A stretch of DNA of 64,000 nucleotides, taken from NCBI RefSeq assembly GCF_001187505.1, contig NZ_CP012150.1, positions 5,428,048 through 5,492,047 of the forward strand, given 5' to 3'. Of this stretch, positions 61,468 through 64,000 are shown one piece after another. Origin of the DNA: Mycolicibacterium goodii. GTDB taxonomy: Bacteria; Actinomycetota; Actinomycetes; Mycobacteriales; Mycobacteriaceae. Positions within the stretch are counted from its first letter, which is position 1. Each line of letters opens with the position of its first letter. Below the pieces are notes generated by a model that searched no databases, had not been told where the DNA came from, and was given only the letters and a program-made list of their open reading frames with translations. The position numbers and the translations under genes were made by a program.

Positions 61468-62529
61468 TCACGCACCCGCCGACCGGAAGCCGTCGCCGAA
61501 CGTTCTGCGGGGTGGCAGTTGCACCCCGAGACGCTCGGCTTGCCGGTAGCCGGTGAGCGCGAGTTCACGAACCTGATCCGGCGGCATCCCGGACTGCAAC
61601 GCGGTGTCGAGCATGCTCGCCATGCGGTGGGCCGGGTTGCAGCGCAGCGCGGCGTCCAACGCGATGCCCGCCAGGGGTCCGTCACCGCGCACATAGGCCG
61701 AAAATGCCAGCTGCACAAGCGCTTCCACGCGCCACGGCGCGGGAAGGGACCGGGACAGCTCCGCCCACAGCGACTCGGCCTGCCCGGCGGTCTCCCCGAT
61801 GGCCAGCGCGTAGAGCGTGTCGCGGACCCGCGTGTCGGTCAACGCCATGGCGATCCTGGCCTGCTGGCGCACGGTCAGGGCGCGGCCGTCGGCCAGCCGC
61901 GCGGCCGCGGTGACGGCGGCTTGGATGTCGGCGCGGACGGCCGAGAGCCTGCGTCTACCCGAACGCGGCCCCGCCGCGGCGATGGCGTCGGCGATCTCCT
62001 CACCGCGCACCGGATCCGCCGTCACCACCGCCTGCAGATCGGCACGCCGCTTGTAGAGACGGCGGCCGTCGAGCACCGCCGCGACGGCCAGCGGTGAGGC
62101 GTAAGGATCCTCGACGACGCCGTTCCTGCCGCACCCGTCGGCGCAGTGCCACCGACCGCCCGCCGCGATGCGGTCCACGACGTGGACCGCCAGCAGTTCG
62201 ATGTCACGCGAGGCCAGTTCGATCGCGACCTCCTCGGCGAGGGCGGCGTGGTCCTCGTGGCACTGCACGCAATCCGCGCCGTCGGCGTCGACGATGACCG
62301 CGATCACCGCGTGCGGTTCGGCGGCCGCGGCCACCTCGGCCAGGTGTGCGGTCCCCTCGCGAAGGGCGAGTGAGAGATCGGTGCGCAGAACGCATCCCAG
62401 CTCATCGCCCTCGATGGTGGCCAGCACCAGGGACTTCTCGGGGATGAACCCCAGCACGGCGGGCAACGCGGCGATCAGCGCGCCCGGCCGGTTGACGCAG
62501 AATTCGGGTGTGTGCGGTGAAGGTGTCAT
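61468..62529 (-). CDS. DUF4192 protein (Rv2712c-like)
   Basis: The 353-aa soluble protein begins with the family motif NRPGALIAALPAVLGFIPEKSLVLATIEGDELGCVLRTDLSL. It continues with GRWHCADGCGRNGVVEDPYASPLAVAAVLDGR. Repeated Ala-rich helices in the C-terminal half (YVRGDGPLAGIALDAALRCNPAHRMASML) look TPR-like. ATG at 62529. Convergent with ideR. Function unknown. Confidence 0.88.
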   Translation of the reverse strand: MTPSPHTPEFCVNRPGALIAALPAVLGFIPEKSLVLATIEGDELGCVLRTDLSLALREGTAHLAEVAAAAEPHAVIAVIVDADGADCVQCHEDHAALAEEVAIELASRDIELLAVHVVDRIAAGGRWHCADGCGRNGVVEDPYASPLAVAAVLDGRRLYKRRADLQAVVTADPVRGEEIADAIAAAGPRSGRRRLSAVRADIQAAVTAAARLADGRALTVRQQARIAMALTDTRVRDTLYALAIGETAGQAESLWAELSRSLPAPWRVEALVQLAFSAYVRGDGPLAGIALDAALRCNPAHRMASMLDTALQSGMPPDQVRELALTGYRQAERLGVQLPPRRTFGDGFRSAGA

Positions 62530-62695
62530 GAGCCGACGGTGACGACCGCCGCCGACGCCACCCGCGTCCGGGACACCGCCCGAACGGCGGCTGTGGACGA
62601 AATCGGATCTGGGGACAACATCCGAAACAAACTGTTCACGCGCCATTTCCCGGCTCCGACGTGCGCACCGGCCCGGACCGGCGTACACACTCACC

Positions 62696-64000
62696 ATGGG
62701 TTCGATGCTGGAGTACGACCTCGTCGTCATCGGTTCCGGGCCGGGCGGGCAGAAGGCCGCGATCGCGGCCGCCAAGCTCGGCAAGACCGTGGCGGTCGTG
62801 GAGCGCGGTCAGATGCTCGGCGGGGTGTGCGTCAACACCGGCACGATTCCGTCGAAAACACTGCGCGAGGCCGTCGTCTACCTGACCGGGATGAACCAGC
62901 GCGAACTCTACGGCGCCAGTTACCGCGTCAAGGAGAAGATCACCCCAGCGGACCTGCTGTCGCGCACACAACATGTGATCAGCCGCGAGCAGGACGTCGT
63001 CCGCAGCCAGTTGATGCGCAACCGCGTCGACCTGATCAGCGGCCACGGACGCTTCGTGGACCCGCACACCATCCTCGTCGACGAACCCTCCCGCGGCGAA
63101 CGCACCATGGTCAGCGGCGAGTACATCGTCATCGCGACCGGCACGAAACCCGCACGCCCACCGGGGGTCGAGTTCGACGAACGCCGCGTGCTGGACTCCG
63201 ACGGAATCCTCGACCTGGTGACGCTGCCCGCCTCGATGGTGGTCGTCGGCGCCGGGGTGATCGGCATCGAATACGCGTCGATGTTCGCCGCGCTCGGCAC
63301 CAAGGTGACCGTCGTCGAAAAGCGCGACAACATGCTGGAGTTCTGCGACCCCGAGATCGTCGAGGCACTCAAGTTCCACCTGCGCGACCTGGCGGTGACG
63401 TTCCGGTTCGGTGAGGAGGTCACCGCGGTCGACGTGGGCTCGGCCGGGACCGTGACCACCCTGGCCAGCGGCAAGCAGATCCCCGCCGAGACGGTGATGT
63501 ACTCCGCGGGCCGGCAGGGCCAGACCGAACACCTCGACCTGGCCAACGCGGGCCTGGAGGTCGACGCCCGCGGACGCCTCCTCGTCGACGCCAACTTCCA
63601 GACCAAGGTCGACCACATCTACGCCGTCGGCGACGTCATCGGGTTCCCCGCGCTGGCCGCCACGTCGATGGACCAGGGCAGGTTGGCGGCCTACCACGCG
63701 TTCGGTGAACCGGCCAAGGGCATGACCGATCTGCAACCCATCGGCATCTACTCCATCCCCGAGGTGTCCTATGTCGGCGCCACGGAGGTGGACCTGACCA
63801 AGAACGCCATCCCGTACGAGGTCGGCGTGTCGCGCTACCGCGAACTCGCCCGCGGCCAGATCGCCGGTGACTCCTACGGGATGCTCAAGCTGCTGGTCTC
63901 CACCGAGGACCTGCGCCTGCTCGGCGTGCACATCTTCGGCACCAGCGCGACCGAGATGGTGCACATCGGCCAGGCCGTGATGGGTTGCGGCGGCACCATC
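62696..64000 (+). CDS. sthA: Soluble pyridine nucleotide transhydrogenase (3' truncated)
   Basis: 435 codons are present from the ATG at 62696 to the window edge, about 35 short of the family length. FAD motif [30 protein letters not shown] and NAD(P) motif [28 protein letters not shown] are clear. The active-site segment reads [15 protein letters not shown], with one Cys rather than the CxxxxC disulfide of lipoamide dehydrogenases, which identifies a transhydrogenase. It interconverts NADH and NADPH. Confidence 0.93.
   Translation, partial: MGSMLEYDLVVIGSGPGGQKAAIAAAKLGKTVAVVERGQMLGGVCVNTGTIPSKTLREAVVYLTGMNQRELYGASYRVKEKITPADLLSRTQHVISREQDVVRSQLMRNRVDLISGHGRFVDPHTILVDEPSRGERTMVSGEYIVIATGTKPARPPGVEFDERRVLDSDGILDLVTLPASMVVVGAGVIGIEYASMFAALGTKVTVVEKRDNMLEFCDPEIVEALKFHLRDLAVTFRFGEEVTAVDVGSAGTVTTLASGKQIPAETVMYSAGRQGQTEHLDLANAGLEVDARGRLLVDANFQTKVDHIYAVGDVIGFPALAATSMDQGRLAAYHAFGEPAKGMTDLQPIGIYSIPEVSYVGATEVDLTKNAIPYEVGVSRYRELARGQIAGDSYGMLKLLVSTEDLRLLGVHIFGTSATEMVHIGQAVMGCGGTI

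Noticed and set aside
1..64000. CRISPR arrays, rRNA genes and classical riboswitches
   Set aside because: No regularly spaced repeats, rRNA signatures or conserved aptamer cores were recognised on either strand.

Overview
The window is high-GC chromosomal DNA of a fast-growing mycobacterium, almost certainly of the Mycolicibacterium smegmatis group. From about 22 kb to the right end the gene order matches the M. tuberculosis Rv2667-Rv2713 backbone: clpC2, GNAT, zapE-like, ribD, aftC, msrB, hemQ-hemY-hemE, rnd, dxs, a KimA-like permease, ceoB-ceoC, dut, cei, suhB, ppgK, sigA, sigB, ideR and sthA. The species call rests on this synteny and on protein recognition, not on an alignment.

Layout. 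(1) 110-371: tRNA-Gly(GCC), tRNA-Cys(GCA) and tRNA-Val(GAC). (2) About 372-8,700: a decayed accessory island holding a 385-aa orphan protein, a two-membrane-segment gene split by an intact IS21-family element (2344-4975, 5-bp target duplication GTAAG), a truncated tyrosine integrase, a WXG-domain protein with an overlapping membrane protein, a DUF2510 protein and a small secreted Cys-rich protein. (3) 8.9-13.4 kb: small uncharacterised genes, a flavin reductase, a membrane protein and an IS110-family element with a structured RNA candidate beside its transposase. (4) 13.5-22 kb: aroG (DAHP synthase), a LysR regulator facing a TDT exporter, a GntR/CynX-like MFS pair, an MFS-ArsR pair and an orphan PrrB-like histidine kinase. 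(5) 22-30 kb: clpC2 behind a twin-palindrome promoter, then ribD, a lipoprotein and aftC (arabinan branching), with a deleted methyltransferase pseudogene beside msrB. (6) 30-41 kb: coproporphyrin-dependent haem genes, rnd, dxs, nhaA and a degenerate GGDEF membrane protein. (7) 42-51 kb: an RNA methyltransferase and KimA-like permease, divergent from the two TrkA/RCK genes (a plausible potassium module), then dut and several mycobacterial DUF genes. (8) 51-64 kb: suhB, ppgK, sigA, a pseudogene-rich stretch (55.0-56.7 kb), then DUF952, BrkB-type, DUF3039/3099, sigB, ideR, DUF4192 and a 3'-truncated sthA.

Functional themes. Three sensor or regulator modules sit next to plausible targets (GntR-MFS, ArsR-MFS, LysR-TDT). 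ClpC2 appears to control its own leaderless promoter. The haem genes encode successive steps. SigA, the stress-type promoter of sigB, and IdeR form a conserved regulatory block. Many genes overlap by GTGA, ATGA or TGATG, which indicates translational coupling. No CRISPR array, rRNA gene or classical riboswitch was seen.
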